DNA of 23,805 nt from contig CAKQRI010000032.1 in the NCBI GenBank assembly GCA_934271365.1, forward strand, positions 1-23,805. Reading direction: 5' to 3'. Below, piece after piece: positions 5,834 to 12,915 of the stretch. The first letter of the stretch is position 1. Each line of letters begins with the position of its first letter. The stretch comes from an uncultured Spirochaetales bacterium (GTDB lineage Bacteria; Spirochaetota; Spirochaetia; Sphaerochaetales; Sphaerochaetaceae). The position numbers and the translations under genes are program-made. Below the pieces are notes generated by a model that ran no database searches, was not told where the DNA came from, and saw only the letters and a program-made list of their open reading frames with translations.

Positions 5834-7624
5834 TCACATTGCTTCAAGGAATGGAACGCCAATCAACGCAAAGCCATTTCTTATTGTAATCATCAGCATC
5901 TTTATCAGACGCACTCTTGCCACAACAAGCTCATCTGTATCTGCAGAGAGAATCCTATTATCGTGGTAATAGTGGCTGAATGTCTTAGCCGCATCATAAA
6001 GGAATGATGCAATCTCAGATGGATCATAGTCAGAAGCAGCCTTAGAAACAACTGAAGGAAATTCTGCAATGAGCTTAATCAATGCCTTCTCATCATCAAT
6101 TGCAAGAAGAGAGCCATTGAAAGGAACAGATGAATACTTCTCTTTCTCCTCATCAAATTTCCTCAGGATTGAAGACAGTCTTGCTCCTGTATACTGCAGA
6201 TATGGGCCTGTATTTCCATTGAATGAGATAGATTCCTCAGGATTGAATACCATATCCTTTGTAGGCTGTACCTGCAGAAGATAGTAATTTAGAGCACCAA
6301 GCGCAATAGCATGAGCTGTCTTATCAACATCATCTACAGCATCTGCCCTGTTCTTCTCTATGATCTCTTTCTTCGCAAGCTCTGAGAGTTCAGAAAGCAG
6401 ATCATCTGCATCTACAACAGTTCCCTCTCGAGACTTCATCTTGCCATTAGGAAGATTAACCATTCCATAAGAGAGATGATGAAGCTCTTTAGCCCACTCA
6501 TAGCCAAGCTTATCGAGGATATAGAAAAGCACCTTGAAGTGATATTGCTGCTCTGATGCAACAACATATGTAAGGCTATCAAAAGGCCAGTCCTCATGAC
6601 GGCGGACAGCTGTCCCGATATCCTGTGTCATGTAAAGAGTGGTTCCATCTCTTCTCAGAAGGACCTTCTTATCAAGCTTTATCGGTGATAGGTCTATCTG
6701 CACTGAGCCATCTTCCTCTTTCTGGAATATGCCCATATCCAGGCCCTTCATAACTTCTTCACGACCGAACTTATAGGTATCAGACTCATAATAATACTTA
6801 TCAAATGAAATACCCATATTCTTATAGCTCTCAGCAAGACCATCCAGAGTCCATTTGTTCATCTTCTCCCAGAGAGCTCTTACATCCTTATCGCCATCTT
6901 CCCATTTCTTAAGCATAGCCTGAGCTTCTTTATCCGGATTAATGAAAGATGGATCATCTGCCAGTTCAGGATTCTTCTCAAGTGCTTCTGCTGCTTCCTT
7001 CTCCCATTTTGCGAATCTTACATAATAGCGGCCTACAAAATGATCGCCCTTCTCACCCGTTGACTCAGGAGTCTCACCATTTCCGAATGTCTTGTAAGCA
7101 AGCATTGATTTGCAGATATGAACGCCTCTGTTGTTTATCAGATTGACCTTCTTGACATCTGCCCCCTGGCTTTTGAGAAGCTCTGATACAGACTGTCCAA
7201 GGCTATCATTTCGCATATGGCCAAGATGAAGCGGCTTATTTGTATTAGGACATGAGAATTCAACCATCATCCTGCGCCCCTTCAGCAGGCTGCTGTTTCC
7301 GTAAGAATCGCCCTCAGACTCAACTTTATCAAATATTGAAGAAGAAAGAGATGAAAGGTCAAAAGCTACATTTATATATGGCCCAACCGTGGATATCTCT
7401 CCAGCTGGATGCTCTTTTTCAAGACGTGCTGCAATATCAGATGCAATCATAGCAGGAGCCTTATGTGCACTCTTTGCATATGCAAACATCGGGAAAGCGG
7501 CATCTCCCATCTCTGCTTTTGGAGGAACTCCAATAGTAAGAGGCGCAATATTCTCCTCTCCTAGATATTCCTTAAGTTCTTTTTCTATTGCCTCTTTCCA
7601 GGCATTCTTCAAAGTATTAAGCAT
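5834..7624 (-). CDS. argS: Arginyl-tRNA synthetase
   Basis: This 596-residue class I synthetase attaches arginine to tRNA(Arg). Visible signals are C-P-N-T-N-K-P-L-H-L-G-H (HIGH motif H-L-G-H at 133-136), the arginine-binding stretch A-S-E-Q-Q-Y-H-F, and G-K-M-K-S-R-E-G (KMSKS counterpart, 395-399). The C-terminus ends in the helical anticodon-binding domain (G-A-R-L-S-S-I-L-R-K and R-N-G-F-A-L-I-G-V). A TTG one codon upstream (7627) could be read as a start, but the ATG at 7624 has GAGGTG at the proper distance and is preferred. It has its own TATAAT upstream and a strong terminator downstream, so it appears monocistronic. Confidence 0.96.
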   Translation of the reverse strand: MLNTLKNAWKEAIEKELKEYLGEENIAPLTIGVPPKAEMGDAAFPMFAYAKSAHKAPAMIASDIAARLEKEHPAGEISTVGPYINVAFDLSSLSSSIFDKVESEGDSYGNSSLLKGRRMMVEFSCPNTNKPLHLGHMRNDSLGQSVSELLKSQGADVKKVNLINNRGVHICKSMLAYKTFGNGETPESTGEKGDHFVGRYYVRFAKWEKEAAEALEKNPELADDPSFINPDKEAQAMLKKWEDGDKDVRALWEKMNKWTLDGLAESYKNMGISFDKYYYESDTYKFGREEVMKGLDMGIFQKEEDGSVQIDLSPIKLDKKVLLRRDGTTLYMTQDIGTAVRRHEDWPFDSLTYVVASEQQYHFKVLFYILDKLGYEWAKELHHLSYGMVNLPNGKMKSREGTVVDADDLLSELSELAKKEIIEKNRADAVDDVDKTAHAIALGALNYYLLQVQPTKDMVFNPEESISFNGNTGPYLQYTGARLSSILRKFDEEKEKYSSVPFNGSLLAIDDEKALIKLIAEFPSVVSKAASDYDPSEIASFLYDAAKTFSHYYHDNRILSADTDELVVARVRLIKMLMITIRNGFALIGVPFLEAM

Positions 7625-7642
7625 CAATCACCTCAAGTTTCT

Positions 7643-7648
7643 ATTATA
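7643..7648 (-). promoter_or_regulatory. -10 box of the argS promoter
   Basis: A perfect TATAAT on the minus strand, in an AT-rich stretch between birA and argS. Initiation near 7636 would leave a leader of about 12 nt with the GAGGTG ribosome binding site. The -35 region is poor. A weak AAAGC/GCTTT hairpin just upstream (around 7657-7670) might end birA transcription. Confidence 0.5.
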
Positions 7649-7674
7649 TAATATTAGAAAGCCCATGCTTTGCG

Positions 7675-8619
7675 CTAGAGCTTAAGAGAGACTTCTCCGG
7701 AAGAAAGAGCCTCTACATCTCCATTCTCATAAGAGACTACCAGATGGCCTCTGTCATCTATAGAAAGCGCTTTTGCATTTCGTATCAAGCCCGCTCTTAT
7801 CACATTAAGCTCCCGACCAAGAATGAAGCATCTATCTCTATATTCGTCAAGGAAGGCAGAGCCCTGTATATCAATCACAGCTTCAATAAGCGAAGCAATC
7901 ATCTCAGCGCGAGAAAGCGGAGCATCTCCATCAGGATACAGAGAAGTAACTGTGCTGAGAAGCTCTTCTGGAAATGCAGATATAGGAGTCTCATAGTTTA
8001 TCCCGATTCCTATTATTGCTTTATCCAGCCCTCCTCCTTCCATATTCACGATGCCTTCTGTCAGGATTCCAGTGCATTTCTTTCCATCATAATATAGATC
8101 ATTAACCCATTTGATCTCTGTATGCTTTCCTGTCTTCTTCTCTAAGGTTTTGGAAACTGCAAGGGATGCTGATGTCGTGAGAAGATCAGGGTCAGGAACT
8201 TCAGAGCCGGAAAGGCAGATTGAGAAATAAAGCCCGCCTGCAGGAGAAGAAAAAGCTCTACCTAGACGCCCCTTTCCACCATGCTGCTTTTCGGCGACAA
8301 CCGCAAATGGGGTCTCAGCCCCGCTTACGGCAAGCTCTTTTGCCTTATTGTTAGTCGAGCCAATCTCATCATGGAAATAAAGGCCGATTCCATCTCTGAG
8401 ATAGTGCCTTATAGTATCATACGAGAGCACATCGTCTGAAAGCACTCTGTAGCCAAGGCGCTTAGATGATTCTATTCTGAATCCATCTTTTTCCAAGGCC
8501 TGAACGGCCTTGCATATGCTCATGCGGCTTACAGAAAGCTGAGATGCCATCATCTCACCGCTAATGTACTCTCCTTTCTTGTCCATAAGAAAATGCAGGA
8601 CATCGCTTTTTACACTCAT
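7675..8619 (-). CDS. birA: Biotin-protein ligase / biotin operon repressor BirA
   Basis: This 314-residue protein joins a DNA-binding head to a biotin ligase domain. Residues about 1-60 form a winged helix (M-M-A-S-Q-L-S-V-S-R-M-S-I-C-K-A-V-Q-A-L). The ligase domain has G-K-G-R-L-G-R (ATP/biotin loop, equivalent to GRGRxGR), I-K-W-V-N-D-L-Y-Y-D-G-K-K-C-T-G-I-L-T-E, and G-I-G-I-N-Y-E. It makes biotinyl-AMP, transfers biotin to carboxylase carrier proteins, and with its head can repress biotin genes. The BirA-type operator before nearby bioY supports the repressor role. The ATG at 8619 lies 8 nt after a good -10 box and has no clear ribosome binding site, so the mRNA may be leaderless. Confidence 0.95.
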   Translation of the reverse strand: MSVKSDVLHFLMDKKGEYISGEMMASQLSVSRMSICKAVQALEKDGFRIESSKRLGYRVLSDDVLSYDTIRHYLRDGIGLYFHDEIGSTNNKAKELAVSGAETPFAVVAEKQHGGKGRLGRAFSSPAGGLYFSICLSGSEVPDPDLLTTSASLAVSKTLEKKTGKHTEIKWVNDLYYDGKKCTGILTEGIVNMEGGGLDKAIIGIGINYETPISAFPEELLSTVTSLYPDGDAPLSRAEMIASLIEAVIDIQGSAFLDEYRDRCFILGRELNVIRAGLIRNAKALSIDDRGHLVVSYENGDVEALSSGEVSLKL

Positions 8620-8627
8620 ACTCTACA

Positions 8628-8656
8628 ATTGTAAACTTTCATTCTCAAAAGGTAAA
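8628..8656 (-). promoter_or_regulatory. birA promoter with repeated GTTTAC elements
   Basis: On the minus strand, TTTACC (8656-8651) and TACAAT (8633-8628) are 17 bp apart and match 4 and 5 consensus bases. The -10 box ends 8 nt before the birA ATG. Both boxes sit in a GTTTAC repeat (GTTTACC and GTTTACA), the half-site sequence of the BirA operator seen at bioY but here in direct orientation. TACAATTGTA (8624-8633) is also a perfect palindrome. Autoregulation by BirA is possible but unproven. Confidence 0.55.
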
Positions 8657-8731
8657 CTCAGAGATAATCCCGGTGCAACATATAGCACATGCAGTTATCT
8701 CATTGTGTAATTATCAGAGCGGAGGGGAATC

Positions 8732-9145
8732 ATGTATAGAATCATAGCTGCTTTTCTTATTGCTCTTTGCTTTACCTCATGTGATACAAGAGCACTTTCA
8801 TGGGATAAAGTCGAAGATGCGGTTACAGAGAAAACCGAAGATTTCAGAGATAGCATCTTAAGAGGTGAAGATGACGGAATCTCTCAATGGCTTATTCCTG
8901 AAAAAGAGAAGATCTTCGACTTTCTAGGTGAACCGCTAGATATCTTTATAACAGATGAGGAAATTGAGATATGCGGTAAACACGGCTCTGCAATCATCTA
9001 CTCTGATGAGATTTCCAATGACGCAATTGAAGACGTTGCAGAGGATCCGTTCAGGCTTGAATACACAAAAGAGAATGGCAATCTTATCTCTCTTTTCCTG
9101 ATCTTCAGAAGTGGCAGAAAGATAGAATGCACAAAAATACGGTGA
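8732..9145 (+). CDS. Small lipoprotein of unknown function
   Basis: This 137-residue protein begins with a lipoprotein signal peptide: M-Y-R, a hydrophobic stretch I-I-A-A-F-L-I-A-L-C, and the lipobox-like F-T-S-C with Cys17 as the expected lipidation site. Spirochaete lipoboxes tolerate such relaxed sequences. The mature part is acidic (many Glu and Asp) with no motif I recognise; the second half is beta-rich and ends R-S-G-R-K-I-E-C. It has an excellent ribosome binding site (GGAGGGG, 5 nt before the ATG). It is divergent from birA and ends 54 bp before bioY, but bioY has its own promoter, so a link to biotin is not established. Confidence 0.75.
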   Translation: MYRIIAAFLIALCFTSCDTRALSWDKVEDAVTEKTEDFRDSILRGEDDGISQWLIPEKEKIFDFLGEPLDIFITDEEIEICGKHGSAIIYSDEISNDAIEDVAEDPFRLEYTKENGNLISLFLIFRSGRKIECTKIR

Positions 9146-9147
9146 GC

Positions 9148-9175
9148 TTGACTATTGAATATGCATTTATGTAAA
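9148..9175 (+). promoter_or_regulatory. bioY promoter
   Basis: TTGACT (9148-9153, 5 of 6 consensus bases) is followed after 16 bp by TGTAAA (9170-9175, 4 of 6). The promoter begins 3 bp after the lipoprotein stop codon. Its -10 box coincides with the left half of the BirA-type operator, so a bound repressor would exclude RNA polymerase. Confidence 0.55.
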
Positions 9176-9199
9176 CTACATCAGATTCGGAGGTTTACA
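9170..9199 (+). promoter_or_regulatory. BirA operator upstream of bioY
   Basis: TGTAAAC (9170-9176) and GTTTACA (9193-9199) form a perfect inverted repeat with a 16-bp spacer. This is the arrangement known for bacterial BirA boxes: TGTAAAC/GTTTACA-type halves separated by about 14-16 bp. The right half touches the ATG at 9200 and overlaps the GGAGG ribosome binding site; the left half overlaps the -10 box. Repression by biotinyl-AMP-loaded BirA when biotin is plentiful is the expected effect. Confidence 0.85.
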
Positions 9200-9736
9200 A
9201 TGTATATCTTAGTACCATTATTCACAGCACTGATTGCTGTAGGCACATTCATCAAAATTCCTATGGTTCCTGTTCCAATCACCCTGCAGACACTGTTCAT
9301 ATTCTTATCTGCACTGCTGCTCTCACCAGGACAAGCTGCAGCATCTGTAGCTCTTTATCTTGCATTAGGTGCACTTGGACTTCCGATCTTCACATCTGGT
9401 GGAGGGATTGCAGCAATGCTTGGCCCAACAGGAGGCTTTCTGATCGCAATGCTTCCTGCTGCATTCATCGGCAGCCTCATTGTAAGAAAAGATCACAGCA
9501 GCATTATAAAGAGCATTATCGCACTGCTTGCTATGGAAGCTGTCATATACATAATCGGAATCACATGGCTGAAGGTGCAGAGGGATCTTACTCTTGCAAA
9601 AGCTCTTATGGGAGGATTTGTTCCATTCATCCCTGGAGATATCATAAAGATTGCGGTTGCTGTTATTGCTGCAAAATATCTATATCCAGAGAAGGAAAAA
9701 CTTGTAGAAAGAAGAAAAGCAAGAGCTGAAGAATAG
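9200..9736 (+). CDS. bioY: Biotin transporter substrate-binding subunit BioY
   Basis: This 178-residue integral membrane protein has about six hydrophobic segments. Family signals are F-I-K-I-P-M-V-P-V-P-I-T-L-Q-T-L near the start, G-A-L-G-L-P-I-F with G-G-G-I-A-A-M-L-G-P-T-G-G-F, and the C-terminal F-I-P-G-D-I-I-K-I. BioY is the S component of ECF vitamin transporters and captures biotin; no ECF ATPases are encoded here, so it works alone or borrows a module from elsewhere. A frame extension to 9155 is rejected because it would include the promoter and operator, and because GGAGG lies 8 nt before the ATG at 9200. With BirA nearby, it forms a scavenging-type biotin module; no biosynthesis genes are in the window. 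Confidence 0.95.
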   Translation: MYILVPLFTALIAVGTFIKIPMVPVPITLQTLFIFLSALLLSPGQAAASVALYLALGALGLPIFTSGGGIAAMLGPTGGFLIAMLPAAFIGSLIVRKDHSSIIKSIIALLAMEAVIYIIGITWLKVQRDLTLAKALMGGFVPFIPGDIIKIAVAVIAAKYLYPEKEKLVERRKARAEE

Positions 9737-9768
9737 AAAAAACAGCACGATAATGCTATTGTCGAGAT

Positions 9769-10668
9769 ATGCGATACGACAGTTCAGATTATCTCGACAG
9801 CTACCTTACTTCTTTTGACAGATCTAGGCGTGATGCATTCAAGCATGGGACAAATCCGCTTCCATCCCTGAAAGATGTGAAGAGAATGGAAGATGAATTC
9901 ATGGCTCTCTTCTTTCCTGGACATGCTGGGATAAAAGACAGGGAGAGCCTGAAGCATATAGTCTCGATTCACCTCAGCACATCATCCACGCTTCTTTATG
10001 AAGCAATATATCTTTCACTTGCTTACGAGAGGGATAATGAATCAGAAGAATCTCTCAGAAAAGAAGCTAAGGATGCCACAGACAGACTCTGCAGAGCTCT
10101 CCCAGAAATCAGGGCAATGCTTAAGCTTGATGCGAAAGCAGGATTTGAAGGAGACCCAGCTGCAAGGAATATCCACGAAGTAATCCTGTGCTATCCTGCT
10201 ATAAAGGCACTCACAATACACAGAATTGCCCATTTCCTATATAAAATGGACATTCCGCTTGTCCCTAGGATGATGAATGAAATCATCCATAGCCAGACTG
10301 GAATAGACATCCATCCTGGTGCGGAGATTGGAGAAAGCTTCTTCATTGACCATGGAACTGGTGTCGTAATCGGAGAAACAAGCGTAATAGGAAACCATGT
10401 GAAGATCTATCAGGGAGTTACCCTAGGAGCTTTATCATTTCCTAAGGATGGATGTGGGATGCTGCTGAAAGGCGCAAAGAGGCACCCAACACTTAAAGAC
10501 TATGTCACAGTCTATTCCAATTCATCCATACTTGGAGATATAACAATCGGAGAGCACTCAACAATAGCATCAAGTGCATGGATCAAAGAGAGCATTCCCC
10601 CTTATTCCAGGGTTCTGACATCAACTCCAGAGATAACAATCAGACAGAAACTTCCAGAGGTGAAATAG
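9769..10668 (+). CDS. cysE: Serine O-acetyltransferase (EpsC/long CysE type)
   Basis: This 299-residue enzyme acetylates serine with acetyl-CoA to form O-acetylserine, the precursor of cysteine. About 140 N-terminal helical residues precede a left-handed beta-helix. Signals are H-R-I-A-H-F-L-Y, T-G-I-D-I-H-P-G-A-E-I-G, the catalytic F-I-D-H-G-T-G-V-V-I-G-E-T (His with preceding Asp), Y-Q-G-V-T-L-G-A, and K-R-H-P-T-L. The length fits the EpsC-like subfamily rather than the shorter enteric CysE. It starts 32 bp after bioY and probably shares that transcript, although the ribosome binding site is weak. Its last 29 bp overlap the end of the convergent mtaB gene. No O-acetylserine sulfhydrylase is in the window. 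Confidence 0.92.
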   Translation: MRYDSSDYLDSYLTSFDRSRRDAFKHGTNPLPSLKDVKRMEDEFMALFFPGHAGIKDRESLKHIVSIHLSTSSTLLYEAIYLSLAYERDNESEESLRKEAKDATDRLCRALPEIRAMLKLDAKAGFEGDPAARNIHEVILCYPAIKALTIHRIAHFLYKMDIPLVPRMMNEIIHSQTGIDIHPGAEIGESFFIDHGTGVVIGETSVIGNHVKIYQGVTLGALSFPKDGCGMLLKGAKRHPTLKDYVTVYSNSSILGDITIGEHSTIASSAWIKESIPPYSRVLTSTPEITIRQKLPEVK

Positions 10669-11926
10669 AGCTTATCACACCTTTATAAAGACCGCCTTCT
10701 TCGAGATGGAGGCCTTTTTCATTGATTATCCTTGCCTTCAGATAGTTTCCGGTAGTTCCCTCTTCCGCAAGCTTCCCCTCAGCAAGTATCTCAACGCTCT
10801 TTCCAAGCTGTCTTGAAATGTACTTAGCATTCAGATCTGCAGATAGCTCCCTTAATCTCTCTGCCCTCTCATCCCTCACTCTCTCCTCTATCTTCAGCGG
10901 TGAATTATAAAGGAGCGTATCAGGACGAGGAGAGTAAGGGAATACATGAAGAGCTGAGAATTCATGAGCTTTAAGAAAGTCATAGCTTTTCATGAAATCC
11001 TCTTCATCTTCTCCAGGAAGCCCTGCAATTATATCACATGCAATAAATGGATCATCCTTATATTCTCTGAGCTTCTCTATGATGTATGAGACATGCTCTA
11101 TTGAATAATGCCTATTGATTATCCTGAGAACCTTCTCAGATGCAGTCTGGATAGGAATATGAAAATGAGGCTGCATTCTAGGATCTCTTATTGCTTCAAG
11201 CAGCCTATCATCCACATGATCAGGCTCCATAGAAGAAAGCCTTATCCTGATATCGCTTCCAAGCTCAGAGAGAAGCTTCTCCATCAGTCCTCCAAGTCCA
11301 TTCCCTCTATGATCATAGTTAGTGAGATTGACTCCAGTAAGCATAATCTCATGAAAGCCCAGATGCTCAAGCCTCTTCGCTCTCGCAACAACCTCCGCCG
11401 GATCCAAGAAAACTGATGGGCCTCTAGCAATCGATGTTCTACAGTAACCACAGCGGTTATCACATCCATCCTGTATCTTAAGATATGCTCTTGAATGATA
11501 GGAAAAAGAAGAAGGGTCAAAATCAAATACGCTTCTCTCTCTATGAGTGAAAGACTCTACAGCTTCATATGCTGAAAGCCCTGAATTGACTGCGCTCTTA
11601 ACATGAAGCGGAAGATCGAGAAGCGAAGCCTTCTCCTTTAGAGAGAAAGTCACAACATTCCCAGCAATTGCCATAAGCTCGTCACGAGCAAGCTCTGCAT
11701 AGCAGCCTGTGATTACAACAGCATCCGAGGATTTTGAGAACAGCCGGATCATGCGTCTTGCCTTCTGCTCTGCCTTGCTTGTAACAGTGCATGTATTGAC
11801 TATGACTATCTGATGCTCATCCTTCTCTCCGACGACGGAGAAGCCTGCCTTTGCAAAAGAATCCGCAATAGCTTCACTCTCAGCCTGGTTAAGACGGCAG
11901 CCCAATGTATAAATGAAAATGTTCAA
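10640..11926 (-). CDS. mtaB: tRNA methylthiotransferase, MtaB type
   Basis: This 428-residue radical SAM enzyme probably adds the 2-methylthio group to threonylcarbamoyladenosine at tRNA position 37. The N-terminal UPF0004 domain has three cluster-binding cysteines, C10 (T-L-G-C-R-L-N-Q), C46 (N-T-C-T-V-T) and C75 (T-G-C-Y-A-E-L). The radical SAM cluster is C155-x3-C159-x2-C162. A TRAM domain closes the protein. The R-L-N-Q motif and overall length favour MtaB over MiaB or RimO. The start is TTG at 11926, overlapping the tyrA stop in TTGA and preceded by GAGGAAG; no nearby ATG gives a complete first cysteine motif. Its last bases overlap the end of cysE on the other strand. Confidence 0.85.
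   Translation of the reverse strand: MNIFIYTLGCRLNQAESEAIADSFAKAGFSVVGEKDEHQIVIVNTCTVTSKAEQKARRMIRLFSKSSDAVVITGCYAELARDELMAIAGNVVTFSLKEKASLLDLPLHVKSAVNSGLSAYEAVESFTHRERSVFDFDPSSFSYHSRAYLKIQDGCDNRCGYCRTSIARGPSVFLDPAEVVARAKRLEHLGFHEIMLTGVNLTNYDHRGNGLGGLMEKLLSELGSDIRIRLSSMEPDHVDDRLLEAIRDPRMQPHFHIPIQTASEKVLRIINRHYSIEHVSYIIEKLREYKDDPFIACDIIAGLPGEDEEDFMKSYDFLKAHEFSALHVFPYSPRPDTLLYNSPLKIEERVRDERAERLRELSADLNAKYISRQLGKSVEILAEGKLAEEGTTGNYLKARIINEKGLHLEEGGLYKGVISSISPLEVSV
10694..10719 (+). terminator. cysE terminator located inside mtaB
   Basis: On the plus strand, GCCTTC (10694-10699) pairs with GGAGGC (10708-10713; five Watson-Crick pairs and one G-U) around an 8-nt loop, followed by CTTTTTC. It lies 26 bp after the cysE stop but within the coding sequence of convergent mtaB, where it encodes part of the TRAM domain. 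Confidence 0.65.
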
Positions 11927-12660
11927 ATCTTATCTTCCTCTTTCGCTAGCCTATTCAAGACCTTCTCTACAGCAACCTGCAGTGAAAGCCTCATCTCTTT
12001 AGCATATGGATTATAGCGCTGGAGATCATAGAAGAGCTGGATAGGATCATTGCATGTCTGCTCTGCAATAGTCATCAGAGATTTATAGCCCTGAGTCGCA
12101 ATCTCTGTAGGCTTAAGACCCATCTGATCTAGAACACGTCCGACAAAGTGCGTGACCCCCTGAGAATATGCGGCCTCTTCATCATGTTCCCGTTCACTCA
12201 TCTCAAGCACCTTGAGTCCCATACTCAGAAACAGATTCTTAACTTCCTCATAGCGATAATCCACAGGAGAGATAGGACAGATTACAACAGGAAGCCCCGC
12301 AAGTCCTTTTGAACCTGAATCAGGCCCGAACATAGGATGGGTTGCGATTTTATAGACATCAGAAGGGATATTCTCCTTCATCCACTTTGCTGGATATGTC
12401 TTTACTGAGCATGTATCCATGACCACAGTATCTTTCCCTATTCTGCTTCCAACTCTTTTAAGTACACTTTCAAATGCTGATATCGTAACACAGAAGAACA
12501 GATAAGGAGCATTAAGCACCTCATCTTCTGATGCAAGACGAACATTATCAGGAACCTCATGGCTGCTGCGTGAATATGCAATGACTTCAGCCCCGCTTTT
12601 TGCAAGAGCCGATGCCCAGAAACAGCCAAAGCGTCCAAGCCCATAAACTCCGATTCTCAT
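11923..12660 (-). CDS. tyrA: Prephenate/arogenate dehydrogenase
   Basis: This 245-residue protein belongs to the TyrA family and oxidises prephenate (or arogenate) on the route to tyrosine. It begins with a dinucleotide-binding fold, M-R-I-G-V-Y-G-L-G-R-F-G (GxGxxG). D-T-C-S-V-K-T-Y-P follows, then the substrate-pocket H-P-M-F-G-P-D-S-G, and a helical dimerisation half (H-F-V-G-R-V-L). There is no ACT or chorismate mutase domain. The frame is open to 12756, but the extra 32 residues precede the nucleotide fold and look non-coding, so 12660 is chosen. AAAGGA lies 12 nt upstream, and a TATTCT box 6 nt upstream could instead give a leaderless mRNA. It overlaps mtaB by 4 bp (TTGA). Whether it uses NAD or NADP is not evident. 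Confidence 0.88.
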   Translation of the reverse strand: MRIGVYGLGRFGCFWASALAKSGAEVIAYSRSSHEVPDNVRLASEDEVLNAPYLFFCVTISAFESVLKRVGSRIGKDTVVMDTCSVKTYPAKWMKENIPSDVYKIATHPMFGPDSGSKGLAGLPVVICPISPVDYRYEEVKNLFLSMGLKVLEMSEREHDEEAAYSQGVTHFVGRVLDQMGLKPTEIATQGYKSLMTIAEQTCNDPIQLFYDLQRYNPYAKEMRLSLQVAVEKVLNRLAKEEDKI

Positions 12661-12666
12661 AACAAA

Positions 12667-12696
12667 AGAATATCCTTTATAACTCATGTTTAGCAA
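12667..12696 (-). promoter_or_regulatory. Candidate tyrA-mtaB promoter
   Basis: On the minus strand, TTGCTA (12696-12691) and TATTCT (12672-12667) are 18 bp apart, each matching 4 of 6 consensus bases. The -10 box ends 6 nt before the ATG at 12660. An alternative -10, TATAAA, lies about 9 bp further upstream and would leave a short leader with AAAGGA. The choice between them is open. Confidence 0.4.
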
Positions 12697-12712
12697 GTGA
12701 CTCTGACAGCCT

Positions 12713-12745
12713 GCATCTATGTTATTTTCTGGCGCAGGCTGGTGC
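12713..12745. other. Hairpin in the tyrA-pta intergenic region
   Basis: An inverted repeat AGCCTGC ... GCAGGCT (7-bp stem, 19-nt loop) lies in the 255-bp gap between the divergent tyrA and pta genes. The gap is otherwise AT-rich, with an A7 run around 12765-12771 and a TTATTATTATTA stretch near 12840. I cannot match it to a known riboswitch class. Its boundaries are read by eye and could be off by a base or two. Confidence 0.35.
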
Positions 12746-12857
12746 AGTATTCCCATATTCCAGCAAAAAAAGGTTTTATAGAATCATCTGATCACAGTAC
12801 TAGATGCAGCACCCACCAAATTCTGAGTTAACCATCTTTATTATTATTACTGTTGGG

Positions 12858-12863
12858 TATAAA
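12858..12863 (+). promoter_or_regulatory. -10-like box of the pta promoter
   Basis: TATAAA (5 of 6) lies 52 bp before the pta ATG, in a TTGGGTATAAAC context. The -35 region at normal spacing is poor. A leader of about 45 nt would follow, rich in A and T and ending with AGGAG (12901-12905). Confidence 0.4.
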
Positions 12864-12915
12864 CTTAGAATTAGTTTAGTAAAACAAAAAAATTCTTTAT
12901 AGGAGAATTACAATA

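Noticed and set aside
9155..9199. N-terminal extension of BioY
   Set aside because: The added 15 residues would be encoded by the promoter and operator, and the GGAGG site fits the ATG at 9200.
12661..12756. Longer start for TyrA, and a riboswitch in the tyrA-pta gap
   Set aside because: The extra 32 residues lack family character and precede the nucleotide-binding strand. The gap has one hairpin but no pattern I could match to a known riboswitch.
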